64,000 nt of DNA, from contig CAVOIC010000015.1 in assembly GCA_963695985.1 (NCBI GenBank), forward strand, positions 106,188-170,187, in the 5' to 3' direction. The notes beneath the pieces are model-generated. The model worked only from the letters and a program-made list of their open reading frames with translations, was not told where the DNA came from and ran no database searches. The translations under genes and the position numbers were made by a program. The first letter of the stretch is position 1; every line of letters begins with the position of its first letter. Origin of the DNA: DATBVX01 sp963695985. Its GTDB lineage: Bacteria; Pseudomonadota; Gammaproteobacteria; Steroidobacterales; Steroidobacteraceae. Shown here piece after piece: positions 16,757 through 24,981 of the stretch.

Positions 16757-18073
16757 ATGTCTGTTGCGTCGCGCCGTCTTTGGCCCGCTGTTCTTCTGGG
16801 ATGCCTGCCGTCGAGCTGCGCACTGGCAACGCCGCCGAGCATCACCGTAAACGCCGATCGCCTGCAGCAGCACCTCACCGCGCTGTCGCAGTTCGGCGCA
16901 AACCCCGAAGGTGGCGTCAGTCGCGTGGCCTTCAGTGATGCGGACATCGCCGGTCGCGCGTTCATCACCAAGCTGATGCAGGGTGCCGGCCTCACGGTGC
17001 GGACCGACACCGCCGGCAACATCATCGGCCGGCGGGAAGGCGCCGATCCGAAGCTGCCGGCGATCCTGCTGGGATCGCACACGGACTCGGTTCCCTCAGG
17101 CGGTAACTACGACGGCGATGTCGGTGTGCTCGGCGCCATCGAAGTGGCGCAGAGACTGCAGGAGCAGCGCGTCAGGCTGCGACATCCGCTAGAGGTCGTG
17201 AACTTCACCGACGAGGAAGGCGGCCTCATCGGCAGCCTCGCCATGACGGGCCGCCTCAAGCCCGCAGCCCTCGACGTCATCAGCAGCAGCGGCAAGAGCA
17301 TTCGCGACGGCATCCACGCTGTCGGCGGCGATCCGGATCGGCTCGATCAGGCGCGGCGCGCTCCCGGTGAGTTCAAGGCTTACGTCGAGCTGCACATCGA
17401 ACAGGGCGCGATTCTCGATGGGAGCGGGATCGACATCGGCGTCGTCGAAGGCATCGTCGGCATTCGCCAGTGGGAAGTGACGGTGCAGGGCTTTGCGAAC
17501 CACGCGGGCACGACGCCCATGGACCGGCGCCGCGATGCGCTGTTGAGCGCGGCCGACTTCGTGCTCGCCGCCAACCAGGTCGCAACGTCGCTCCCGGGCC
17601 GCCAGGTGGCGACAGTCGGCCGCATCCGCGCCGAGCCGGGGGCGCCGAACGTCATTCCCGGCAAGGTGGTCATGAGCCTCGAGATTCGCGACCTCGACGG
17701 GGCGAAGATCCAGCAGGTGTTCGACCTCATCCGGTCGCGGGCCGATGACATCGGCAAGGCACGAGCGACACCGATCGAGTTCAGGGAGCTCGAGGTCGCT
17801 TCGGCGCCCGCTCCGACCGATGAGAGAATGAGAAGGATCATCGCGCAGGCGGCGGCGGCACTGGGTCTGACCAGCCGCACGATGCCGAGCGGCGCCGGTC
17901 ACGACGCGCAGGACATGACGCATCTGGCTCCGACCGGGATGATCTTCGTGCCCAGCGCCGGCGGCATCAGCCATTCGCCCAGGGAGTTCACAGCACCCAA
18001 GGACATCGCGCACGGTGCGAACGTTCTGCTGCAGACCGTGCTTGCGATCGATCGCGGGGCGCTCGATGACTGA
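16757..18073 (+). CDS. Exported Zn-dependent amidohydrolase, hydantoinase/N-carbamoylase family (M20)
   Basis: The 438-residue product belongs to the M20 amidase group (N-carbamoyl-L-amino-acid hydrolase, allantoate amidohydrolase, ureidoglycolate hydrolase). Metal ligands and catalytic residues lie in LLGSHTDSVPSGGNYDGDVGV, VNFTDEEGGLIGSLAMTG, ELHIEQGAILD and the C-terminal AGHDAQDM; the dimerisation insert NHAGTTPMDRRRDAL is present. Unusually it begins with an apparent signal peptide (RLWPAVLLGCLPSSCALA), implying a periplasmic enzyme. GGAGGT lies seven bases before the ATG at 16757. The exact substrate cannot be told. Confidence 0.88.
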   Translation: MSVASRRLWPAVLLGCLPSSCALATPPSITVNADRLQQHLTALSQFGANPEGGVSRVAFSDADIAGRAFITKLMQGAGLTVRTDTAGNIIGRREGADPKLPAILLGSHTDSVPSGGNYDGDVGVLGAIEVAQRLQEQRVRLRHPLEVVNFTDEEGGLIGSLAMTGRLKPAALDVISSSGKSIRDGIHAVGGDPDRLDQARRAPGEFKAYVELHIEQGAILDGSGIDIGVVEGIVGIRQWEVTVQGFANHAGTTPMDRRRDALLSAADFVLAANQVATSLPGRQVATVGRIRAEPGAPNVIPGKVVMSLEIRDLDGAKIQQVFDLIRSRADDIGKARATPIEFRELEVASAPAPTDERMRRIIAQAAAALGLTSRTMPSGAGHDAQDMTHLAPTGMIFVPSAGGISHSPREFTAPKDIAHGANVLLQTVLAIDRGALDD

Positions 18074-18110
18074 AGAGTACCCGGCTTGAGGTCAATTAGC
18101 CGGTCGCTGA

Positions 18111-18668
18111 TCAAGATTTTCCGCGGTCGTGCTTCCACAGCACTTCCTTGCCGCGCCCGTGTCGCGCCAGCACTCGCGCCACAACGAACAGCAGATCTGA
18201 GAGGCGGTTGAGGTAGCGCATGACCTCGGGCGCGACCGTTTCCTGACGCGCGAGCGTCCAGCAGCGCCGTTCGGCGCGCCGGCAGATGGCGCGCGCGAGG
18301 TGACAGGCCGCGGCCGCGGCGCTGCCGCCCGGCAGGATGAATTCCTTGAGGGGCGGCAGCCTGGCATTGAATCCATCGAGCGTGCGTTCGAGCTGTTCGA
18401 CCTGCGCCACGCTGATGGCGCGATGACCCGGGATGCACAACTCACCGCCGAGATCGAACAGGTCGTGCTGCACTTGCGTCAGGCAATCGCGTACGCGCTT
18501 CGGTATCCGCCGGATGGCGAGCACGACCCCGAGTGCGCTGTTGAGCTCATCGACCGAGCCGTAGGCCTCGACCCGCGGTGAGTCCTTGACCGTCCGCGTG
18601 CCATCGCCCAGACCGGTGGTGCCATCATCGCCCGTGCGCGTGTAGATCTTGCTGAGTCGATGGCCCAT
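18111..18668 (-). CDS. PduO-type cob(I)alamin adenosyltransferase
   Basis: The 185-residue product is an ATP:corrinoid adenosyltransferase of the PduO type, which makes adenosylcobalamin. It has the nucleotide-binding N-terminal motif YTRTGDDGTTGLGDGTRTVKDS, the YGSVDELNSALGVV stretch, FILPGGSAAAAACHLARAICRRAER and a late LNRLSDLLFVVAR. Length and motifs are normal. It starts 14 bases after btuB on the same strand, so the riboswitch upstream of btuB probably controls both genes. The usual symbol varies by lineage (pduO, cobO or cobA), so none is given. Confidence 0.93.
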   Translation of the reverse strand: MGHRLSKIYTRTGDDGTTGLGDGTRTVKDSPRVEAYGSVDELNSALGVVLAIRRIPKRVRDCLTQVQHDLFDLGGELCIPGHRAISVAQVEQLERTLDGFNARLPPLKEFILPGGSAAAAACHLARAICRRAERRCWTLARQETVAPEVMRYLNRLSDLLFVVARVLARHGRGKEVLWKHDRGKS

Positions 18669-18682
18669 GCGGTCGAGCTACC

Positions 18683-20476
18683 TCACCGGAACTCGTAGCG
18701 TGTCGCGACAAAAAGGCTCCGGCCGGCTGTATTGTAGGTGCTCGCCAGCTCGTAGTGCTCATCGAGCGCGTTCTCGAGCCGCACCTGCATCGACCACGCC
18801 GGGGTGAGAGCGATACGCCCGTACAGGTTGAGGAGAGTGTAGGGCTCCAGGCGCACGCCGCCCACGTCCTCGCGCGCACCGGTCATGAGCACATCCAGAC
18901 CGAGCTCGTGCCGGCCGAAAGCCTTGACCATCGACACCGTACCGCTGCGCTTTGCCCGCCGCAGGAGCAGCTCGTCGGTCGTGAGATCGCGTGGGTCCTG
19001 CGCAATGGCCTCGGCCCGCAAGGTCCAGTCCGCCGCGCGGATCTGATAGGCAAGCTCAACGCCCTTGATACGTGCGCGCGCGATGTTCTCGTTCTGTCCC
19101 GCGAACGTGATCGGGTCGGTCACGACGAATTCGATGAGATCGTCGATGTCGTTGCGAAACGCGTTCAAGGTGACGAGTTGATCGTCTCCGATCGGCTGAT
19201 GCACGCCGATCTCGAGGTTGCGTGACGTCTCGGGGTCGAGGTCAGGATTGCCGCCAAAGCCGAAGCGATCGGTGCTGTCCGGCGCGCGAAACGCAGTGCC
19301 AGCCGCGAGGATCAAGCGTGTGCGTGTGGCGAAATCGATGCCGTATTCCGCGTTCCAGGTGGTCTCACCGCCAAAGGTCTCGTGATCCGTGTATGCCACC
19401 GCGAGCAACAGGTGGTTGCGGCCGAACGCGATGCGATCCTGCACGTAGCCCATGTTGACCCAGGTGTCCTCGTCGAACCCTGAGCCGAACACGAGCGAGT
19501 CGGTGTTCTCGCTGCTGAGGAGCACCCCGGCGGTCACGAGCTGGTTCGTCCCGAGCTGCAGGTCGTTCTGCCAGTCGAGCGCGTTGCGGCGAGTGCGCGC
19601 CCGGTCGGGCGACTGGTTCTGCTCGATGTCATCCTCGACACGGCTCAGCGTGAGGCGCGATTTCCACGCGTCGGTGCCGAACGCCACATCCACCGCCGCA
19701 CTGCCCGTGGTGAAGTCCTGGCTCACCGGTGTGAGAAAGAAATCGAGATACTCGGTGGTTCCCTGCGAGTACCAAACGCGTGCCCCCAGCTCGGCGGCGC
19801 CCAGCGAAGTGCGGCCCCGGAGCGAAAACGTCTTGTTCTCGACGCCGCTGTCGGTGCTGCTCTCGGAACGTGCCGGAAAGCCGTCGGTATCGAGCCAGCT
19901 GCCCGAGAAGCCGATTTCGCTGCGCTCGCTCCCATATCCGGCGCTGAAGCTGGCCTGACGGGTGTCGTAGCGCCCATATCCGGCACTCGCCTCGAAGCCG
20001 CTCTGCGCATACCTGCGTGTGATGATGTTGATGACTCCGCCGATGGCATCCGTGCCGTAGAGCGTCGAACGCGGTCCCTTCACGATCTCGATGTGATCGA
20101 CGACGTCGGGCGCAACGTTCTGGATCTGCGCGCCGCCGATGGTCCCCGGGTTGATGCGCACGCCGTCGACCAGCACGGTGGCGTGATTGCTGTCCGTGCC
20201 GCGGATGAAGACCGTAGTCGTCTGGCCCGGCCCGCCGTTGCGCGCGATGTCGATGCCGGCGTGAAATTGCAGGAGCTCCGAGACATCGGGCGCGAGCGAG
20301 CGCTGCAGATCATCGCGCGTGATGACGATGGTGGGAGCCAGCACGTCGTCGATGGCGGTCTGCGTGCGCGTGGCGGTGACGACGGTCTCGCCGAGCGGTG
20401 CGCTGGTTTCGGCGGCCAGAACGGGCAAAGTGATAGCCGCAACTGCGGCTGCGACAGACAGGCGAACGATCGACAC
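18683..20476 (-). CDS. btuB: TonB-dependent outer-membrane vitamin B12 receptor BtuB
   Basis: This TonB-dependent receptor of about 597 residues has a signal peptide, a TonB-box region GETVVTATRT, a plug domain with VDGVRINPGTIGGAQIQN and DHIEIVKGPRSTLYGTDAIGGVINIITRR, then a 22-strand barrel rich in aromatic strand ends and finishing at TRYEFR. It imports cobalamin across the outer membrane. The GTG at 20476 was chosen because GGGGGAG lies seven bases upstream and it gives a normal signal peptide; the frame remains open further upstream through the riboswitch. Regulation by cobalamin is strongly indicated. Confidence 0.92.
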   Translation of the reverse strand: MSIVRLSVAAAVAAITLPVLAAETSAPLGETVVTATRTQTAIDDVLAPTIVITRDDLQRSLAPDVSELLQFHAGIDIARNGGPGQTTTVFIRGTDSNHATVLVDGVRINPGTIGGAQIQNVAPDVVDHIEIVKGPRSTLYGTDAIGGVINIITRRYAQSGFEASAGYGRYDTRQASFSAGYGSERSEIGFSGSWLDTDGFPARSESSTDSGVENKTFSLRGRTSLGAAELGARVWYSQGTTEYLDFFLTPVSQDFTTGSAAVDVAFGTDAWKSRLTLSRVEDDIEQNQSPDRARTRRNALDWQNDLQLGTNQLVTAGVLLSSENTDSLVFGSGFDEDTWVNMGYVQDRIAFGRNHLLLAVAYTDHETFGGETTWNAEYGIDFATRTRLILAAGTAFRAPDSTDRFGFGGNPDLDPETSRNLEIGVHQPIGDDQLVTLNAFRNDIDDLIEFVVTDPITFAGQNENIARARIKGVELAYQIRAADWTLRAEAIAQDPRDLTTDELLLRRAKRSGTVSMVKAFGRHELGLDVLMTGAREDVGGVRLEPYTLLNLYGRIALTPAWSMQVRLENALDEHYELASTYNTAGRSLFVATRYEFR

Positions 20477-20584
20477 GGTCCGACTCCCCCATGCACGCCC
20501 GCATGGTGTTGAGGTACGAGGACCAGCCGGGCGGGAGAGGATCGGGTCTAGCCCAAAGCCATCGCCCACCGCGAAGCTGGTTGC

Positions 20585-20775
20585 GGCTGTCAGATCGGTC
20601 TCCGGGCTTACGAGTCGGCTCTGCAGCCGGCCGGCATCGCCTTCCCACGCGTTTGAGAGGAACTCTCACCGCGCAGTGGCGTCAGGATGCCGTCATCACT
20701 CGATCACCGTTGCGGGGGCAGCGCCGGAATTGTCGCGCGTGCGACTCACCGGCTTCCCATGCACCTGACAGTGGA
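20585..20775 (-). promoter_or_regulatory. Cobalamin (B12) riboswitch aptamer upstream of btuB
   Basis: Read on the minus strand the segment shows the class hallmarks in order: CAGGTGC, GGGAAGCCGGTGAGTCG, the B12 box CGCTGCCCCCGCAACGGTGA, GCCACTGCG, GGGAAGGCGATGCCGGCC, then AGCC and CCCGGAGACCGATCTGACAGCC. The btuB start codon is about 110 bases further downstream. The intervening stretch holds the expression platform, and its CCCGCCCGG run could mask the GGGGGAG ribosome-binding site. Ligand binding should repress btuB and probably the adenosyltransferase gene behind it. Confidence 0.93.
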
Positions 20776-20889
20776 GCGGCAGGGTAGGTAGCAGGTGTGC
20801 CAGTGTCAAGGGATGAACACGCCGGGGCCTTGCCGGTATGCTCGCCTCAACGCGTCACGCGCTCGGCCCGTGTCCACGCGAGGAGCCGC

Positions 20890-21384
20890 ATGCATCATCG
20901 TGAGCGAAGAGTGCTCGCCTGCACCGCGCTGATCGGCTGCCTGGCAGCCTGCAGCGCCAACCAGGAAAGCCCGACACCTTACACACCGGGTCTGGGTGAA
21001 ATCATGACGCTGACGCAGATGCGTCACGCGAAGCTGTGGTACGCCGGCGAGGTGGGCAATTGGGAGCTCGCCTCGTACGAGCTCGACGAGCTCGAGGAAG
21101 GCTTTGCCGACGCGCGCAAGTTTCACCCGACGCACAAGGACGCGCCGCAACCGCTGGCCCAGGTCCTGCCCACCATGGTGGATGCACCCATCGCCGCGGT
21201 GCGCATCGCGGTCGATCGGCATGACAAGACAGCGTTCGAGACCGCGTTCGATGCGCTGACCGACGGTTGCAACGCCTGTCATCGCACCATGAAGTTCGGT
21301 TTCAACGTGGTGCAGCGGCCGGCACAAATGCTTTTCCCAACCAGAGTTTCGCTCCGGCGACGCCAGCGCCCACCTGCATCATGA
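20890..21384 (+). CDS. Lipoprotein with a single CxxCH haem-binding motif
   Basis: The 164-residue product starts with a lipoprotein signal (LACTALIGCLAAC, lipobox LAAC) and contains one c-type haem motif, CNACH, in DGCNACHRTMKFGF near residue 137. The rest is mostly helical (MRHAKLWYAGEVGNWELASYELDELEEGF), consistent with a small helical cytochrome-like domain. The ATG at 20890 follows GAGGAGCC. Its partner is unknown. It lies between the riboswitch-controlled btuB and the chrA remnant. The residues after the haem motif (RVSLRRRQRPPAS) look frame-slipped, so the real C-terminus may differ. Confidence 0.72.
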   Translation: MHHRERRVLACTALIGCLAACSANQESPTPYTPGLGEIMTLTQMRHAKLWYAGEVGNWELASYELDELEEGFADARKFHPTHKDAPQPLAQVLPTMVDAPIAAVRIAVDRHDKTAFETAFDALTDGCNACHRTMKFGFNVVQRPAQMLFPTRVSLRRRQRPPAS

Positions 21385-22569
21385 GCGCGCCCGCGCTCGA
21401 GGTTCTTGATCACGTTTCTGCGACTCGGGCTGATTTCCTTCGGCGGTCCGCTCGCGCACACGGCTACTTTCACCGCGAATTCGTCACACGCCGGCGTTGG
21501 CTCGAGGAAGCGCACCTTCGCCCAGCTGCTGGCGTTGAGTCAGTTTCTTCCAGGTCCCGCCAGCAGCCAGCTCGGCTTCAGCATCGGCCTGCTGCGCGCG
21601 GGCTGGGCGGGCGCCCTGCTGGCATTCGTCGGCTTCACGCTGCCTTCGGCACTCATCATGAGTGTTTTCACATTGCTGCGTCCGCAGTTGCCCGGCCCGC
21701 TGGGGGCGGCTGCGCTGCACGGTCTCGGCCTCGTTGCGGTAGCGGCTGTCGCTTACGGGGTGTTCGCGATGGCACAGCGCCTGTGCACAGATACGCGACG
21801 CAGTGCGATCGCACTGGCCGCGGCGATCCTCATCGTGCTCGGCCACAGCACCTGGATGCAGAGCATCGCGATTCTCTTCGGTGCGCTCGCTGGCAGCGTG
21901 CTCTGTCGCGATGCGCGCATCGAGGTCGCGGTGCAGTTCCAGCCGCGCTACGGCACGCGGCTGGGCTGGAGCCTGCTCGTCACTTTTGCCGTCCTGCTGA
22001 TCGCTCTGCCGGCTGTTGCCGCCGGGCGTGGAGGACTCTGGGCCGTCGCCGCCGCGTTTTACCGCGCGGGTGCGCTGGTCTTCGGCGGGGGGCATGTGGT
22101 GCTGCCCTTGCTCGAGCACAGCGTGGTGGCCCCGGGATGGATCTCGCACGAAGACTTTCTGGCGGGCTACGGAGCTGCTCAGGCAGTACCCGGACCGATG
22201 TTCACGCTCGCCGCTTATCTCGGTGCGATTCTTCCGGGCGACATGGGTGGGCCGGGCGGCGCGCTGTGCGCCCTGCTCAGTATTTTTCTGCCCGGATTGC
22301 TGCTCGTCGCGGGCATGCTGCCGCTGTGGCGGACGCTGGGCGCACATCCGTTCGCGGCACGCGCCATTGCCGGTGTGAACGCTGCGGTGGTCGGACTGCT
22401 CGCCGCAGCGCTGTACAGCCCGTTGGGTGTCAACGCCATCCACGCACCGGTCGACGTGGCAATCGTCATCGTGGCCTTGGATTGCTGACGCACGACGGCG
22501 TTCTCGACATTGCTCGCGGTGGGCTGGTGTGTCGCGGCCAGCATCGCATGGGTCGCCTGGGCGGGTTGA
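21381..22569 (+). pseudogene. chrA: ChrA chromate transporter, interrupted by several frameshifts and a stop
   Basis: The protein would be a two-domain CHR-family chromate antiporter of about 390 residues: LGLISFGGPLAH and LSQFLPGPASSQLG in the first half, and AGALVFGGGHVVLPLLEH with AAQAVPGPMFTLAAYLG in the second. The conserved start MSAPALEV at 21381 is in a different frame from the following FLITFLRLG. The segment FHREFVTRRRWLEEAH (about 21470-21516) is in another frame from its flanks. A TGA at 22486-22488 separates the body from 26 further hydrophobic codons ending at 22569. About +1, -1 and +1 single-base changes restore the 5' part. It is either a decaying gene or the result of sequence errors. 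Confidence 0.75.
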
Positions 22570-22590
22570 CTCGCCTCAAGCATGGAGGCG

Positions 22591-23024
22591 TCAGCGAGCA
22601 GGTCCGAGCCGGATCATCAGCCGACCGCGGCCGAGCCGACGCGCCTCGTGTGAAACTTCGAAGACAGTAGCTGAGCGCATCGGCGCTGCGCGCTTCGCGG
22701 CGGGCGTGGATCTGCAGCGCCTGCGGCAGCTCGTCCAGACGCTCGACGTCGAGCTCGCACTCGCGCACGGACGCGAGCACGCCCGCACGTGTTGCGGTGG
22801 GTGACGTCGACGTGAGCGCGGCATGGAGCGCGGCGGCCTGGGCTGCATATTCGATGAGGTGCACGGCCGCGAGAGCCCCGCTGCGCCGCAGCGGGTTTTC
22901 CGGATCGCGATGGCTGTCGGACGTGCAATGGATTTCATTGTCATCCCAGTTCGAAGGCGTGGTCGATGAGGCACATGGCACCGGCGTGAGGCACGAGCTT
23001 GAGGATTTCGGCGCGGCTGATCAC
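22591..23024 (-). pseudogene. Hotdog-fold 3-hydroxyacyl-ACP dehydratase-like protein, two +1 frameshifts
   Basis: The pieces read ISRAEILKLVPHAGAMCLIDHAFE, then WDDNEIHCTSDSHRDPENPLRR with IEYAAQAAALHAAL, then FEVSHEARRLGRGRLMIRLG. Together they give a hotdog protein of about 143 residues, of the kind found beside the ketosynthases of aryl polyene clusters. The first junction has one extra base at about 22949 and the second one at about 22668-22671. The start GTG at 23024 overlaps the stop of the chain-length-factor gene. Because all the conserved pieces remain, sequence error is as likely as true inactivation. Confidence 0.72.
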
Positions 23025-23809
23025 GGCGCCTCCACGCGGATGCCGATGCAACGCTCGTCGTACGCGCGTACGCCGACGATGTCCGAGCGCCTCGCTGCCA
23101 GCATTCGCAGCAGTGGCAACGCACGTGTCGCCGGATTCGCGAGCCGCAAGGCCTCGAGCCCCGCGTCGTCCAGCGTGAGCTCTGCGCTGGCCTCGCACAG
23201 CGAGACTCGGGCGAGCGAGCGCTCGGTGCGCGCGCGAGCCAGTACGAGCGCGACTGCCGCCGCATGCGCGACGGGACGCTTGGCATACAGCGGCGGGGGA
23301 GGCGGGACATCGTAGAGCACGAGCAGCACGTCGAATTCCTCGACGCCGAGCAGCGCCAGCGCTTCGCGCAGGCCCGCTGCGAGGTTGAAATCGTAAGCCG
23401 ACAGCGCGGTCGATGGGCCGCGCGCGCCGCTGCCGATGCTCCAGTAGCCCGCAGCAGCGTTGTGCACCGAGTTGTGGAAATCGGTCGGTGAGACGCTGCG
23501 CGTCGGCTCCGCGAGCGCTAACGAGATGCGGTGAATCATCTCGATGTCTGCATCGGAGGACGCAAAGACCGAGGCGAGCGCCGCCGGCGCAATTCCTGCC
23601 GCCGCCGTCGCCTCCTCGGCAGCTCGCAGCGCCAATCGTACCCCGAGCGGCGCGCGACGACGTTCGTTGGCCGGCAGGAGCTGCGATTGGAGGGGAGCGA
23701 GCGGCGCAGCCACGTAGCGCGCTGCGCCGGTGAGTATGGGTTGTGCCTCATGCCACGACGGCAATCCGGGCGCGATCAGGCCGACGCCCTCGACGAACGC
23801 CGTGCTCAC
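23021..23809 (-). CDS. apeC: Ketosynthase-like chain-length factor of the aryl polyene synthase (ApeC-type)
   Basis: This 262-residue protein is a shortened ketosynthase relative. It keeps the thiolase-like core (APLGVRLALRAAEEATAAAGI, FASSDADIEMIHRISLALAEP, DFHNSVHNAAAGYWSIGSGA), but at the active-site position reads STALSAYDF with no cysteine. That is expected of a chain-length factor, which pairs with an active ketosynthase. In E. coli the ApeO:ApeC heterodimer elongates the polyene. Its GTG start overlaps the stop of the ketosynthase gene (GTGA), which fits equal synthesis of the two subunits. Confidence 0.85.
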   Translation of the reverse strand: MSTAFVEGVGLIAPGLPSWHEAQPILTGAARYVAAPLAPLQSQLLPANERRRAPLGVRLALRAAEEATAAAGIAPAALASVFASSDADIEMIHRISLALAEPTRSVSPTDFHNSVHNAAAGYWSIGSGARGPSTALSAYDFNLAAGLREALALLGVEEFDVLLVLYDVPPPPPLYAKRPVAHAAAVALVLARARTERSLARVSLCEASAELTLDDAGLEALRLANPATRALPLLRMLAARRSDIVGVRAYDERCIGIRVEAP

Positions 23810-24981
23810 GCGGCGCCTCCGAAGATCAGCGAACAGTTGCTGCCGCCGAAACCAAACGAATTACTGAGCGCGCGGCTCACCCGCGCGCGTCGGCTTGCGA
23901 GCAGCACGTTACCCTCGATGGCCGGATCCTTCGCGCGCGTGTTAAGGCTGCGCGGGAGTAATCCCTCCGCTATGCAAATGAGCGTGATGGCCGCCTCGAG
24001 AATTCCCGCCGCGCCGAGCGCATGGCCGGTCCATCCCTTGGTCGAGCTCTGCGGTACGTCTGCGCCGAACACTTCGCGCACGGCGCGGTCTTCCGCGAGG
24101 TCGTTGGCGGGCGTGGCGGTGCCATGCAGGTTGATGTAGTCGACCTGGTGCGGCGCGAGACCCGCACGGCGCAGCGCCGCGCGCATCGCCGCACCAGCAC
24201 CGCGCCCCTCCGGGTCGGGCGCGGACATGTGGAACGCATCGCTGCTCTCTCCGTAGCCGAGCAGCATGAGCTCGCCCGCTCCCGGCTCGAGCAGGGCAAA
24301 GCCCGCCGCTTCACCGATCGATATGCCGTTGCGGGCCACGTCTGCCGGCCGGCAGGGCTCACTCGACACGAGCTGCAGAGAGTTGAAGCCGTACAGCGTC
24401 GTGAGGCACAGACTGTCGACGCCGCCCACGACCGCCGCGTCACAGTAACCCGCGGCCATGGCACGCCACGCTGAGGCAAACACCTTGGCGCTCGAGGAGC
24501 ACGCCGTCGAGATTGCCAACGTCGGGCCTTCGAGTGCGAGGCTGAGCCGCACAAAATCGGCCGCGCTGAAGATATTCTGCGTGTAGCGATGCAGAAAGCT
24601 GTCGGGCAAGCGGTTAGCTTCACGATCGCGCGCGCGGTAGGCGAGCTCCGTCTGCTGTACTCCCGAGGTGCTGGTGCCGATAAACACGCCGACGCGTGCG
24701 GCACCGAGCCGCTTGCGGCAGCGCTCGACGGCGCTGCGAAATCCGTCCTGCGTCAGCGCGAGCTGTGCCAGCCGGTTGTTGCGGCAGTCCCAGCGCGCGA
24801 GCTCGCCCGCGAGCGGCGCTTCGAGTCCCGCGACCTGACCCACGTAGGTCTGGAGCCCGCAGTCCTCGACGGTCTGGGGCCGCAGGCCGGAGCGCTCGCC
24901 GCACAGCGCGTCGAAGTGCGCGCCTCGCCCGAGACCGAGCGCCGAGGTGACAGTGCAGGCGCTAATGCGCAGCGGTTCCAT
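23806..24981 (-). CDS. apeO: Beta-ketoacyl-ACP synthase of the aryl polyene synthase (ApeO-type)
   Basis: The 391-residue product is a FabF-like ketosynthase with an intact catalytic triad: Cys161 in ISTACSSSAKV, His286 in NLHGTATPANDLAE and His320 in HALGAAGILEA. It would perform decarboxylative condensation of malonyl-ACP on the growing polyene, working with the neighbouring chain-length factor. The ATG at 24981 lies inside the 3' end of the acyltransferase gene. The frame remains open far upstream of this, but the upstream residues are Cys/Arg/Ser-rich shadow sequence. Confidence 0.9.
   Translation of the reverse strand: MEPLRISACTVTSALGLGRGAHFDALCGERSGLRPQTVEDCGLQTYVGQVAGLEAPLAGELARWDCRNNRLAQLALTQDGFRSAVERCRKRLGAARVGVFIGTSTSGVQQTELAYRARDREANRLPDSFLHRYTQNIFSAADFVRLSLALEGPTLAISTACSSSAKVFASAWRAMAAGYCDAAVVGGVDSLCLTTLYGFNSLQLVSSEPCRPADVARNGISIGEAAGFALLEPGAGELMLLGYGESSDAFHMSAPDPEGRGAGAAMRAALRRAGLAPHQVDYINLHGTATPANDLAEDRAVREVFGADVPQSSTKGWTGHALGAAGILEAAITLICIAEGLLPRSLNTRAKDPAIEGNVLLASRRARVSRALSNSFGFGGSNCSLIFGGAA

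Noticed and set aside
21267..22670. A single 467-codon protein spanning the chrA region
   Set aside because: It carries ChrA residues only in short stretches; most of the transporter is encoded in another frame, so this is a composite caused by frameshifts.
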